The position numbers and the translations under genes were made by a program. DNA of 57,500 bases, from NCBI GenBank assembly GCA_028277405.1, contig JANQGH010000052.1, forward strand, positions 1 through 57,500, read 5' to 3'. This document shows, in pieces, positions 16,510 to 26,600 of the stretch. The notes under the pieces are model-generated. The model worked only from the letters and a program-made list of their open reading frames with translations, did not search any database and had not been told where the DNA came from. Within the stretch, counting starts at the first letter, position 1; the number at the start of each line of letters is the position of its first letter. The stretch is from Alphaproteobacteria bacterium (GTDB lineage Bacteria > Pseudomonadota > Alphaproteobacteria > DSM-16000 > Inquilinaceae).

Positions 16510-17412
16510 CTAAAGCGTCGTGTCCAGCAACTCGGTAAGCGCGTTTTCGTCGCTCACTGCAGCCGGCGGGCCGATCAGATCCAACACGACCTGATTGCCG
16601 GTCGGATCTGTCAGGACCAACGCCTCGTCGTCGGTCGGGTCGCCGCTGCCGAAGGGGCCGATCGCCGAAAGGCCGTCGGGGCAGCGAACCTCGCCCTCAC
16701 GTTCGGGATGGCGGATGGCTGCGCAGGTCAGCGTCTCGTCGAACGGGTGGGGCAGTTCGAAGGACGCCGACACCTCCATCGGATTGCCGCGCACCATCAT
16801 GGTGTAGATGTTCGCCGTACCCGTTGATGTGCCAACCCCTTGCCAGTCGACCGTGATGGTCGGTGCCGGCCGCTCGGGCCCCGCCGGGCCGTGGCCGGGG
16901 ATCGGCTGCGCACCGGGCGCGAGCCAGAAGCGCACGCCGTAGGGTCCCTCCGGCTCGGCCCGGTTGAACCAGACGAACTGACTGTCCTTTGCATAGAGCC
17001 GGCCACAATTGCGCCGGCTGACATTGGCCTCGCAATACTCGCCATTCTCGTCGACATACCACAGCGACGTGACGCCATTGGTAAAGCCCAGGGTGCTGAA
17101 ATCGACATCGTCCAGGCGCAGCCCTGACGGAAGGTGATGCTGGCGCTCGATAATTCGGCCGCTCCGCCATTGGGAAATCAGGGTATTGCCGGCTAGGGAC
17201 GTGTAGATGCTCTCGGGGTCCAGCAGTGTGAAACCCTCGGCGACAACAAGGTCCTCCGTCAGGCCGATCTCCGCCGAACCATCGCTGTCGGCGCCATCAA
17301 GGGCGGCAATGATCAGAGGGTCGACCGTCCGGCCGCTCGTCTGGACCGGGGCCGGCGCCGTGGTGCAGGCAGCAACCGCGAACACGGAAAGAGAAATCAA
17401 GGCTATGCGCAC
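16510..17412 (-). CDS. Predicted lipoprotein of unknown function
   Basis: I do not recognise the family. From a GTG at 17412 the protein is about 300 residues and starts with a lipoprotein signal, VRIALISLSVFAVAACTT, with the lipid-modified Cys at about residue 17. An AAGGA ribosome-binding site precedes it. A longer open frame begins near 17556, but its first 48 residues are not signal-like. The mature part is rich in Gly, Pro and acidic residues, with a likely disulfide pair in EYCEANVSRRNCGRLY and two more Cys near TCAAIRHPEREGEVRC. Tryptophan and aromatic residues suggest a beta-rich fold. Its start is about 190 bases from the divergent gene at 17602. Confidence 0.6.
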   Translation of the reverse strand: MRIALISLSVFAVAACTTAPAPVQTSGRTVDPLIIAALDGADSDGSAEIGLTEDLVVAEGFTLLDPESIYTSLAGNTLISQWRSGRIIERQHHLPSGLRLDDVDFSTLGFTNGVTSLWYVDENGEYCEANVSRRNCGRLYAKDSQFVWFNRAEPEGPYGVRFWLAPGAQPIPGHGPAGPERPAPTITVDWQGVGTSTGTANIYTMMVRGNPMEVSASFELPHPFDETLTCAAIRHPEREGEVRCPDGLSAIGPFGSGDPTDDEALVLTDPTGNQVVLDLIGPPAAVSDENALTELLDTTL

Positions 17413-17601
17413 GCTGATTGTGTCCTTACTCCAGGGCCTCTCGCCGGACCGTCCCCGGGTACCAGGGTTAGCGGAAGATGATGATAGACTTCGTTCGTAT
17501 TCTTGCCTTGGCAACGCCATGCTGTCCCGATAGCAATCGCCACGCCCGAATGGCAACCTCTCAATCGGGGCACGTTGGCAGATTTCCGGAGCCGCCCATC
17601 C

Positions 17602-18969
17602 ATGACATCGACACTAAAGGCTAGCGTTGTCGAAGATCGCAACGCGCCGGACGACGGCTATGCGATCATCCGCGTGACGGGCGTGGCGCAAAAGCCGGAG
17701 ATTCCGGTCGTGATCACGCTTCAGCGGGAAGCGCCGGAAGCGGGCTTTCTGGGCACCGCCGGCTGGCAGGATGAGCCAGTTTCGCTGGCGCTGAGCGGCG
17801 TCGTGCATCGCGGCGATGTGCTCGATCTCTTGATCGGACCCGAAATCACCTGCCATGTGGCGGCCGGGTCCGCTGTCCGGCTCAGCATCGACGGCTTGGG
17901 CTTCGACGGCCGGCTAACGTGGCTCGGACAAGGAGCCGAGCCGCAGACAACCAGCGGCCAACCGCTCGATGTGCCGGCGCCTGGCCCTTTGGCGGCCCCG
18001 TCCGATCATCGGCGCCCAGCCCGTTCCGGTGCGCGCGTCGGCCCGGCCGCCCCGAGGGATGGCGGGCGCCAGGAGCCGCGTCTGGGCCGCCCGGACGGTC
18101 CTGGCCCTCTGTCTGCGACCAAACCCGCGCGCCCAAGGCCCGATCTTGGATCCGGGCGATCGCAAGCCCCGGCACGACAGGCACCTCGGGCCGAACCAAT
18201 GCCGGCCGCCGGCGCGGCTGAGGCCACTATGCCTTGGGAATGGTCCGATCAGACGCAACAGGCGGACGCCGTCGACAGGGGGCCATCTGCCAGCAGCGAC
18301 CGCGCGAACAGGCGGGGCTCCCGATCAGCCCGCTATAGGCGGGTTCCGCTGCCATGGCGCATCGTGGGGGTCAATCTGGTCATTCTGATCATCCTCGGCG
18401 CCGTGGGCTACGCCATGGTGTTCAATGGCTGGGACCCGGTCCGGATGTTTGCCGGTTCGTCCGACGAGCAGGCGATCGCCGGGCGGGATGGGCCGTCGAT
18501 CCAAGCCCTGCCGCGCGAGGAAGAGGTCGATACCATGGCCGCTATGCGCCAGCGTGCCCTTGATGCACTGGCGGTGGCTATCACCGGGCCGGTCGGCGAG
18601 ACTCGTACGGCGATTGAGGAAGACGCCGCCCCCGTCCGGTTGTTTGACTTGGCGCGCAGCTTTCAGACCGAAGGCGATCCGGGAACGGCCCTGGCGCTTT
18701 TCGATTATGCCGCCTTGCAAGGCAGCGGCCCCGCAGCGCGGGCGATCGGCCGCATGGCGGATCCGGTTCACTTCGAGACGGCCCCGACCGCCTTCACGCG
18801 ACCGAACGCCGAACTGGCGATCGATCGCTATCGTGCGGCCCTGGCGCTAGGGACGGCGGAGGCGGCCGCCGATCTCGACGCCTTGCAGGCCTGGCTGCAG
18901 CGTGCCGCCGCCGGCGGCGACCAGGAGGCACAGAACGCGCTGTTGCTGTTCGACACCACCGCGCTCTGA
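17602..18969 (+). CDS. Bitopic membrane protein with beta-rich N-domain and TPR/Sel1-like C-domain
   Basis: Unrecognised protein of about 455 residues. Residues 1-110 are a beta-rich region (YAIIRVTGVAQKPEIPVVITL, LSGVVHRGDVLDLLIG). About 120 residues of Pro/Arg/Ala-rich, probably disordered linker follow. One transmembrane helix (IVGVNLVILIILGAVGYAMVF) lies near residue 260. The C-terminal part has helical pairs like Sel1 or TPR units (FQTEGDPGTALALFDYAALQ, AIDRYRAALALGTAEAAADL). The positive-rich segment before the helix suggests an inside N-terminus and a periplasmic repeat domain. ATG 17602 has GGAG at suitable spacing; an in-frame ATG at 17503 would read through the neighbouring promoter region. 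It may be a cell-envelope scaffold, which is inference. Confidence 0.6.
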   Translation: MTSTLKASVVEDRNAPDDGYAIIRVTGVAQKPEIPVVITLQREAPEAGFLGTAGWQDEPVSLALSGVVHRGDVLDLLIGPEITCHVAAGSAVRLSIDGLGFDGRLTWLGQGAEPQTTSGQPLDVPAPGPLAAPSDHRRPARSGARVGPAAPRDGGRQEPRLGRPDGPGPLSATKPARPRPDLGSGRSQAPARQAPRAEPMPAAGAAEATMPWEWSDQTQQADAVDRGPSASSDRANRRGSRSARYRRVPLPWRIVGVNLVILIILGAVGYAMVFNGWDPVRMFAGSSDEQAIAGRDGPSIQALPREEEVDTMAAMRQRALDALAVAITGPVGETRTAIEEDAAPVRLFDLARSFQTEGDPGTALALFDYAALQGSGPAARAIGRMADPVHFETAPTAFTRPNAELAIDRYRAALALGTAEAAADLDALQAWLQRAAAGGDQEAQNALLLFDTTAL

Positions 18970-18976
18970 CGCTCGG

Positions 18977-21601
18977 CTAGCCCAGGCTTTTTGAAGCGAT
19001 CTCGTAGACGGCCTTCGACAAGCCCGGCTTGGCCACGATCCGTTCCAGCGCTTGCTTCATCAAGGCCTGACGCGACGTGTCCTGGCGGCGCCACCGGCCA
19101 AGCGGTGTCAGCATGCGCGCCGCGACATGCGGATTGAAGCTGTCCAGCCGGAGAACCTGGTCGGCCAGGAAGTCGTAGCCGCCGCCGTCCGCGGCATGGA
19201 AGTGCCGCGGATTGGCGAAGGCAAACGCACCGATCAGCGCCCGCGCCCGGTTCGGTACCTCGATCGAGAAGGCAGGATGATCCAGCAACGCGCGGACACG
19301 CCCGACGGTGCCCGGCAGGCGGGACGTGGCCTGCAACGCGAACCATTTGTCGACCACCAGCGGCTCGTGCTGCCAGTGATCGTAGAAAGTGGCCAGCGCC
19401 TCCTCGCGCGCCGGATGGTCGCGATCGCGCAAGACCGTTAGGGCCGACAGCGTGTCGGTCATGTTGTTGGCGCTTTGAAACTGCCTGGTCGCCAGATCGA
19501 TGCCCGTTTCAGTATCGGCTGCCGTGATCAGGGCCAGGGAGAGCGTGCGCAAGGCCCGCCGCCCAATCGCCGCTGCCGTCGGTTCGTAGGGTCCGTGATC
19601 CTCCAGCGCGTCATAGGCGGTGCGCAGCGGATCGGCCAACGCCGACCCGATGGCCGCGAGCGCGATCTGGCGCGCCTGATAAATGGCTTCGACATCGACG
19701 ACCAGCATCTGATCGGCCAGGAAGTCCTCGCTTGGCAAGGTCAGCAGTTCGGCCTTGAACGCAGGGCTCAAGGTTTGGTCTGCGAAGTTGGTGCCAAATG
19801 CCTCGATCAAGGCCGGATCCGTCGCGGGTGTTTGGTCCGACTGCAGGGCCGAGACGATGTCCAGCAGGCAGGTCGTCGCCCATTGCTGGCCCGCGTCCCA
19901 GCGGGCGAAGGGATCGGGGTCGCGGGCGAACAGCAAGGGCAGGGCTGTCGCCGCGTCCTCCCGCTTCAACTGCACGGGCGCCGAGAAGCCACGCAGCAGA
20001 GAAACCGTCGGCTCGGCGGGCAGATCCTCGAACTGCACCGTCAGCTCGTCGTGATCCAGTTCCAGGACGCGCGTCTGGTCACTGCCGTCTACGCCGATCA
20101 GCCCCATCGCCACCGGGATAACGACCGGCTGCTTGGTCTTTTGGCCGGGCGTCGGCGCCGTTGATTGGCGCAGGACCAGCGACAGCGCCTTGGCCTCGCC
20201 GTCGTACGACTGCTCGACCGAAACCACGGGCGTGCCTGCCTGGGAATACCAGCGGCGGAAGGCGCCGAGGTCGCGCCCCGAGGCCGCCTCCATCGCGGCG
20301 ACGAAGTCCTCGCACCGCACCGCCTGGCCGTCATGCCGCTCGACATACAGGTCCATGCCCCGGCGGAACGCCTCGGCGCCGATCAGGGTGTGGATCATGC
20401 GAATGACCTCTGCACCCTTCTCATAGACCGTCGCGGTGTAGAAGTTATTCACCTCTATATAGCTTTCAGGCCGGATCGGGTGGGCCAGTGGCCCGGCATC
20501 CTCGGGGACCTGCATCGCGCGCAGCCGGCGCACCTGGTCGATGCGCTCGATCGCGGGATCGCCCTGGTCGGCGGAGAAAAGCTGGTCGCGGAAGACCGTC
20601 AGCCCCTCCTTCAAGGTCAGTTGGAACCAGTCGCGGCAGGTGATCCGGTTGCCGGTCCAGTTATGGAAGTATTCGTGCGCTACGACGCTTTCGATGCGAC
20701 GGTAATCGGCATCGGTCGCCGTGTCCGGATGGGCCAGCAACAGCGCTGTGTTGAAGATGTTCAGGCCCTTGTTTTCCATCGCGCCGGCATTGAAATCGCC
20801 GACGGCGACGATGTTGAACTGGTCCAGGTCATATTCCAGCCCGAAAACGTCCTCGTCCCAGCGCATCGAGGTCTTCAGCGCCGACATGGCGTAGCCGCAT
20901 TTGTCCAGATCCTCGGGCCTTGTGTAGATCTTCAAGGCGACATCGCGGCCGGACTTGGTGGTGAAGCTGTCATCCAGCGAGACCAGATCGCCGGCCACAA
21001 GCGCGAACAGATAGGCGGGTTTGGGGAAGGGGTCGTGCCACTTCGCCCAATGGCGGCCGTTCGCCGAGGTGCCCTGGTCCACCAGGTTGCCGTTGCTCAA
21101 CAGGACGGGGTAGCGCGCCTGATCGGCGACCAGCGTCACCGTGTAGACCGCCAGCACGTCCGGCCTGTCGGGAAAGAAGGTGATGTTGCGAAAGCCCTCG
21201 GCCTCGCACTGGGTGCAGAAATTGCCGCCGGATTTGTACAGCCCCTCAAGGCTCTTGTTTTTGTGCGGTTCGGTCTCCGTCACGATGTCGAGGACGCCGG
21301 CATCGGGCGGGTCGATGAGGAGCAACCCCTCATCCTCGATCCGATAGCGGTTCTCGCCCAGGGGCTCGCCGTCAAGCGCGATGGAGACAAGCTTTTGGCC
21401 GCCGCCGTCGAGCTTCAGGGCTTCTGGTTTGCCGTCGGCGTCAGGATTGCGCCGGAATGTGCTGCGTGCCGTGACGGTTGCGCCGTCCTCGCGCAGGTCG
21501 AAGATCAGATCGATCTCGTCGACAAGGAAGTCCGGCGGTCGGTAATCGGCGAGGTGGATTTCGCGGGGCGGGGCGGGGCGGCTGGCTGGATCGTGATCCA
21601 T
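18977..21601 (-). CDS. pepN: Aminopeptidase N (M1 family)
   Basis: Cytoplasmic zinc aminopeptidase of 874 residues, the E. coli PepN type. Substrate-binding motif GAMENKGLNIFN is at about residue 271. The zinc motif HEYFHNWTGN (H-E-x2-H) is at about residue 308, and the third ligand is in LTLKEGLTVFRD. The conserved downstream Tyr region is present in VNNFYTATVYEKGAEVIRM. The N-terminal beta-domain has FCTQCEAEGFRNITFFPDRPD, typical of this branch. The ATG at 21601 follows no obvious upstream partner; the gene is divergent from the M48 gene. Its end lies eight bases from the convergent gene's stop. Confidence 0.96.
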   Translation of the reverse strand: MDHDPASRPAPPREIHLADYRPPDFLVDEIDLIFDLREDGATVTARSTFRRNPDADGKPEALKLDGGGQKLVSIALDGEPLGENRYRIEDEGLLLIDPPDAGVLDIVTETEPHKNKSLEGLYKSGGNFCTQCEAEGFRNITFFPDRPDVLAVYTVTLVADQARYPVLLSNGNLVDQGTSANGRHWAKWHDPFPKPAYLFALVAGDLVSLDDSFTTKSGRDVALKIYTRPEDLDKCGYAMSALKTSMRWDEDVFGLEYDLDQFNIVAVGDFNAGAMENKGLNIFNTALLLAHPDTATDADYRRIESVVAHEYFHNWTGNRITCRDWFQLTLKEGLTVFRDQLFSADQGDPAIERIDQVRRLRAMQVPEDAGPLAHPIRPESYIEVNNFYTATVYEKGAEVIRMIHTLIGAEAFRRGMDLYVERHDGQAVRCEDFVAAMEAASGRDLGAFRRWYSQAGTPVVSVEQSYDGEAKALSLVLRQSTAPTPGQKTKQPVVIPVAMGLIGVDGSDQTRVLELDHDELTVQFEDLPAEPTVSLLRGFSAPVQLKREDAATALPLLFARDPDPFARWDAGQQWATTCLLDIVSALQSDQTPATDPALIEAFGTNFADQTLSPAFKAELLTLPSEDFLADQMLVVDVEAIYQARQIALAAIGSALADPLRTAYDALEDHGPYEPTAAAIGRRALRTLSLALITAADTETGIDLATRQFQSANNMTDTLSALTVLRDRDHPAREEALATFYDHWQHEPLVVDKWFALQATSRLPGTVGRVRALLDHPAFSIEVPNRARALIGAFAFANPRHFHAADGGGYDFLADQVLRLDSFNPHVAARMLTPLGRWRRQDTSRQALMKQALERIVAKPGLSKAVYEIASKSLG

Positions 21602-21741
21602 AGGTGTCTACTTTGTAGCGGACCGAGATGGTATTTGGGCCGTTGTAGAGAACCAAAGGCGTGGCGCCTAGGGCAATGAGGCCGCAGAAATGACGAGATT
21701 GCGATCTACCGATCGCCAAGTGTTCGATAGGGAGTGGAAGC

Positions 21742-22548
21742 ATGGCATGTAGCTGCCATTCAGGGAGAAACCATAACAGCAAGCCACTGGTCCACCCGTC
21801 GCGCCGGTCCTTTTTGAAGGGCCTGGGTGCCGGAACGTCAGCAATTGCGATGGCCGGGTGCGTGCCCGGCAGTGTCGGCGGCATCGGCGCGGCCTTCGCC
21901 CCGCCGGAATCGGAGCTGATGCAGGCGGCCGATGCGAGTTGGCAGCGCATCCTGAGCGAGCGGCCGGTTTGGCGCAACAGTTCGGCCAACCAAAGCGCGC
22001 AACGCGTCGCCGGCCGGCTGATACCCTTGACCGGCGAGCCGGGCCTGCCGTGGCAGGTCGTGCTGTTCGACGACCCGGCCGTCAACGCCTTTGCTTTGCC
22101 CAACGGCAAGATCGGGATCTATCGCGGCATGATGGATGCGGTGGAAAATGACGACCAGTTGGCCGCCGTGATTGGCCATGAGTTGGGCCATGTGACCGCC
22201 GACCATGCAGCCCAGCGTATCGGCACCCAGCAAATGTCCCGTTTGGGCGCCGCGCTTATCGGCTCCGCCCTCGGCGGCACACCGCAGCAGGCCAACGAAC
22301 TCGCCGGGTTGCTGGGCATGGGCGCCAACTACGGCGTGATCCTGCCTTTTTCACGCCAGCAGGAGTTGGAGGCGGACCGGATCGGCGTTCGTTACATGGC
22401 CCAGGCCGGCTATCAGCCCGTCGAGGCGTTGGAGTTCTGGCAAGATCGCATGGCGGACGCGGGACGTGGCGGACCGCCGGAGTTTCTGTCGACCCATCCG
22501 TCCGACCAGGCCCGCATCCAGCAGTTGCAGCAGATCCTTTACGGCTGA
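21742..22548 (+). CDS. M48 family metalloprotease, Tat-type lipoprotein
   Basis: Envelope zinc protease of 268 residues, related to BepA/LoiP-type quality-control enzymes. The N-terminus has twin arginine and a lipobox (RRSFLKGLGAGTSAIAMAGC), with the modified Cys at about residue 40, so it is probably a Tat-exported lipoprotein. The catalytic motif is AVIGHELGHVTADH, with the third ligand in QQELEADRIGVRYMAQAGY. VNAFALPNGKIGIYRGMM is the usual preceding strand. There is no TPR domain, so it is shorter than BepA. The ATG 21742 is followed by a Cys- and His-containing stretch (MACSCHSGRNHN) before the leader, which is odd; a later start cannot be excluded. Confidence 0.92.
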   Translation: MACSCHSGRNHNSKPLVHPSRRSFLKGLGAGTSAIAMAGCVPGSVGGIGAAFAPPESELMQAADASWQRILSERPVWRNSSANQSAQRVAGRLIPLTGEPGLPWQVVLFDDPAVNAFALPNGKIGIYRGMMDAVENDDQLAAVIGHELGHVTADHAAQRIGTQQMSRLGAALIGSALGGTPQQANELAGLLGMGANYGVILPFSRQQELEADRIGVRYMAQAGYQPVEALEFWQDRMADAGRGGPPEFLSTHPSDQARIQQLQQILYG

Positions 22549-22608
22549 CGACATCCATGGAAGGCAGGCGGATCGTCCCGGCCCACCGATTGAGCCTGTT
22601 GATCCCGG

Positions 22609-23571
22609 TCAGCCGCCGTCGTCCCTGTCGATGTTTGGGGGTCGCCTCGGTGGGGTGGCGGCCTTGGGCCGAACGGTGGCCAGATTGCGCAGCCGGTGCT
22701 CGCGCCAAAGGATGACCAGCCCGCTGGCGATCACGATGGTGCAGCCGATGGCGAGGTGCAGCGTCGGTTCCTCTGACCAGATCAGGAAGCCGAACAACAG
22801 GGCCCAGATCAGGGTCGTATAGGTGAACGGCGCCGTCGCGGAGGCCGGCGCCAGCGCGTAAGCCTGGGCGATGAAATACTGCCCGATCCCGCCGACCAGC
22901 CCCGCAACCAAGAGGACGGCGAGATGGGACCAGGCGGGGACCACCCAGACCGGTATCATGGCCAGCCCCGCCAGCAGCGTCATGATCGCGGTGTAGGTAA
23001 AGGCGATGGCCGCGCTCGACTCCGTGGCGCTCATCCGGCGCACGGTGATCATGGCGAGCGCAAAGCAGGTGGCGCTGCCCAGCCCGGCCAAGGCGCCGCC
23101 ATAGCCGAAATCGCCGCTCGGGCTCGCGGTGATCAAGACGCCGATGAAGCCGGCGATCACGGCACTCCAGCGCCAGACGCCGACCTTTTCCGACAACAGC
23201 GGTACCGACAGGGCCGTGAGGATCAAGGGGGCCGCGAAGCTGATCGCCGTGGCGTCGGCCAGCGGCATCAAGGTGAACGACAGGAACAACAGCGTGATAT
23301 GGCCGAAGCCGAGCACACCCCTCACCACGTGCGATCCCCAATGGGCGTGGCGCAGCGGCCGAAAGCCGTCCTGGCGCATCAGCAGCCAGACGATGGTCGG
23401 CAGGGCGAACAGGTTGCGGAAGAAGACGATCTCGACGACCGGATAGGTCTCGCCCAGCCACTTGGCCATCACATTGATCAGGCCGAAGATCAGATTGGCC
23501 CCGACCATGAAGCCGATGCCCAGCAGAATGCGATCGCCCGCACGCTCGCCTGTCGAACCCTGACCGGCCAT
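22609..23571 (-). CDS. DMT family transporter (EamA domains)
   Basis: Inner-membrane exporter-like protein with ten predicted helices in two EamA repeats, about 320 residues. Typical motifs are FFRNLFALPTIVWLLMRQDG, ATAISFAAPLILTALSVPLLSEKVG at the end of repeat 1, and APFTYTTLIWALLFGFLIWSEEP near the end of repeat 2. Start ATG 23571 has AAGGGGGA at good spacing; TTG 23586 is also in frame. It lies about 100 bases downstream of the PEP-carboxylase-like gene on the same strand and may be co-transcribed. Substrates of this family are usually amino acids or metabolites and cannot be predicted here. Confidence 0.9.
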   Translation of the reverse strand: MAGQGSTGERAGDRILLGIGFMVGANLIFGLINVMAKWLGETYPVVEIVFFRNLFALPTIVWLLMRQDGFRPLRHAHWGSHVVRGVLGFGHITLLFLSFTLMPLADATAISFAAPLILTALSVPLLSEKVGVWRWSAVIAGFIGVLITASPSGDFGYGGALAGLGSATCFALAMITVRRMSATESSAAIAFTYTAIMTLLAGLAMIPVWVVPAWSHLAVLLVAGLVGGIGQYFIAQAYALAPASATAPFTYTTLIWALLFGFLIWSEEPTLHLAIGCTIVIASGLVILWREHRLRNLATVRPKAATPPRRPPNIDRDDGG

Positions 23572-23657
23572 CGATCCCCCTTGCAACCGCGCTTGGATGT
23601 CAGACTAAGGGATCAGCCGGCGATGGGCAGTGCTTTGTTGGCCGGGCGCGCTGTCGC

Positions 23658-23683
23658 CTAGCCCAGGAAGCTAGCCCAGGAAG
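23658..23683. repeat. 13-bp perfect tandem duplication at a stop codon
   Basis: CTAGCCCAGGAAG occurs twice head to tail (23658-23670 and 23671-23683). On the minus strand it carries the last codons and the TAG stop of the PEPC-like gene, so the stop region has been duplicated just downstream in a shifted frame. Confidence 0.85.
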
Positions 23684-26600
23684 CCGACCCGATGGCAAAT
23701 CGCCGTCGACAGGCGCCTTGCCAGGCGGTAGAGCCCGCGCATCGGATCGAAGATCATTTCGTTCTCGAAACGATAGCTTTGCGTCTCGTCGGAGACATAG
23801 GTCGCCGGCTCGCCGAAGTCTTCATCGCCGGCCGGTCCTGCGGCGCGCGGGAAGATCTCGCTCAACAGGTCCACCACCTCGTCGACGTCCAGGTGCAGCA
23901 GCCGGTCGACCAGTTGCTTGGGCGTAATGCTGTGCCGGTCGGAAAAGCTCGGCAGCCGCATGGCCAGTCGAAACAGCTCATGCAGCAGCGCGATGCGGAT
24001 GGCGTGCAAGAGGCACAGCCGCTCGCGTCCTTCGGTGCTGATCAACGACGCGGTTCCGCCAGGCGCGCCGTCGGCGTGGACCGAGTTCAGGGCCTGTTCC
24101 AGCATGGTGAAGTCTTGGAAGAGGGCGCGGAAGACGCGGACCTGCCGGGCGTGCAGGCCATTTTCCTCATAATGGTGGGCCAGGCGCAGCATGTCCTCGG
24201 CCGCACGGGTTCGGCCCGACTGGCTGGCCCGTACGATCCAAAGGACCGGGTCCAGACTGTCGATGTAGGCCTTCATGATCATCGGGTTGCTGACGGCGGC
24301 CCCGTATTCGACAAGACGCATCAACTGGCGCAGACGCGGCGAGGCGGCGTAGAGCTCCTGGAACCGGTCCGGGTCCTTGGCTGTCGCGGCGCCTAAGCCG
24401 CCGACGGTGTTGGCCAGCAGGCCCAGTTGCTGAAGCACGGCGTTGTGCGGAATGGCGCGCAGTTGCGCCGCGTTGGCGTGGTCGATGTCGGACGGGTCGT
24501 CATACTGCCGCTTGATCGCGCGGCTGCCTGACTGGAACAGCAGGTTGACACCGAAGGCCATCAACAGGACGCCGTAATTGGTGTCCTTCATCAGGTCGAC
24601 CTGGAACTCCTTCACCGTGGTGAAGAACTCCCGAATGTACGACGCCTCGTCATAGAACAAATCGTCGACCGAGTTGTCGCCGTGCCTGAGGGCATGTTCC
24701 AGGATGCGCGTCAGTGCGGCGTAGGCCAGCGGCTGGTTGAGGAAATAGAGATAGCCGTCACCGCCCTGGAAGCTCATTTCCTGTTTGAACGACACGTTGT
24801 TTTCCGCCAGAAAGCCGCGACTGGCCGCCGTGTCGATGTTGGCCAGGCGCTGCTCGAAATCCTCCGGATGGGCGCCGCGGCCGATCGATTCGCCATGCGT
24901 GTCGAAGATCAGCAGTTGGACATCCGACAGTTTGCCCTGGGACTGGCGCTTGGCGATCGCACGGGTCAGACGCAGGCGCAGCCGTTCGATCGACGCGTTG
25001 GCCGGCGTCTGGCCGATGAACCGTCCGGCATCCGAATAGCCCGTCTGGACGCAGATCCGGCCGCGCTTTTCGACATAGGCAAGGTAGTGTGGGTTATCCA
25101 GCAACTGCTCGATGAAGCGGCTGCCGACCTCCAGCGCCCGTTCGGTTTCGAACAGCGGCGAGATGTCGACATGATCCTCCACGCCGAACAGGCGGGCGTA
25201 ATAGAGCGCGGTCAGTGCCGTGAACGGGCTTTCGGTCTCCGCGATCAGGAACCGGATCGGCGCCGTCCGCCCGGTGTATTTCAACATCTGGGCGACGACC
25301 ATGAACAGGCGCTTGACCGAGGTCCGCTCGGCCATCAGCGAACCGAAATTGATCGTCACCGGCTCGACCGTCTCCAACAGCCGGTTGATCCGGTCGAGAT
25401 AGGATTGTCGGTAGCGGGGGTCGTTCGGGTCGGAGACCAGGTCCACCGCCTTGCGGATGGCGTTGTGCACCTGGGTGGCGTTGATGCGCACATGGGTGTG
25501 GGCCGCGCCGAGCCCGTAATTGGCCAGCTCCGCACGCAGGATGGCGATCTGGCGGATCAGCGCGCGCAGCGACTTCTTGCCGCCGGCATCGGCCGCCACG
25601 GCCCTTGTCAGCGCCCGGTCGAACAGTTCGACCAGGGTGCTGGCCTCTGTCAGGCGCATCGCCCTGCCATCATGCATGCGGCGCGAGATGCGTTGGACCG
25701 CCTCCATCTCGTCGTTGGCGGCCGTGCTCGGCAATCCGAATGCCTCGATCTCATCGCCGATCTGGGTCAGCGCCAGCACCAGGCGGCTTTCGACCAGCTC
25801 AAGCGTTTCCAGGATGCCTGCCGCAGCGCTGGCCCAGTCGGCCATCAGGGCCCGTGTCCGCGCCAGATAGCGCTGGAACTGCATCTGCTGAACCACCATG
25901 CGCTTGTTCAGCGTGTCGGTCCATCTGATGTCCGACCGCCCGTCGAGGTCGTACCCAACCCAGGATGCGATCGTCACCAGGCGCGGCACCAGCTCTAGCC
26001 AGCGATCGGGGTAAAGCTCCGCCGCGACGTCCAGCAGAAGATCGTAGGCCCGATAGAGTGCCTCGTGCAGGTTGGCGATGACCTCCAGCGACAAGGCATG
26101 CTCGCGCGCAAGCGACATGTCCGCGTCCGGCCGGTGCTCGGTCGTGGCCGCTTGGCGGACCAGTTCGTCGGCCTGCGACTTGGTCAGCACCTTGCCGTCA
26201 TTGCCCCGCCCGCTGACCAGGGCCGCCAGGCCGCGCATGAGTGCCGTAGGCTGGGTGAAAGTGGGGTGGGCGGTGATGACGATGCCGAATATCTCGGCTT
26301 CGACACGGCCCTTGAAGATCTCGAACCGAACCTTGTCGGCCGCCTCGTTGCCCAGCTCGTCGGAATGGCGCGGCGCGGCCAGGCTGGCGAAGACGGTGCG
26401 CAGCCTGGCATCATTGGCCGCCGGGTCGGTCTCGCCGACATAGCCCCTGAGCCTCTTGGCCCGGGCCAGCCAACCCTCGGCGGTCAGGTACTGGGTCAGC
26501 TGTTCCAGATCGGCGTAACGCAGTTCGCCGCGCTCCAGCGCCCGGCCGATATCCAGCGCCAGCAACAGCACCGGATTGCTGAACGGGTCGTCGGATCGGG

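Noticed and set aside
18978..23683. The string GCTAGCCCAGG near the stop of pepN and twice near the stop of the PEPC-like gene
   Set aside because: Both proteins end in Leu-Gly-stop, so the shared bases follow from codon use; only the tandem pair is a real repeat.
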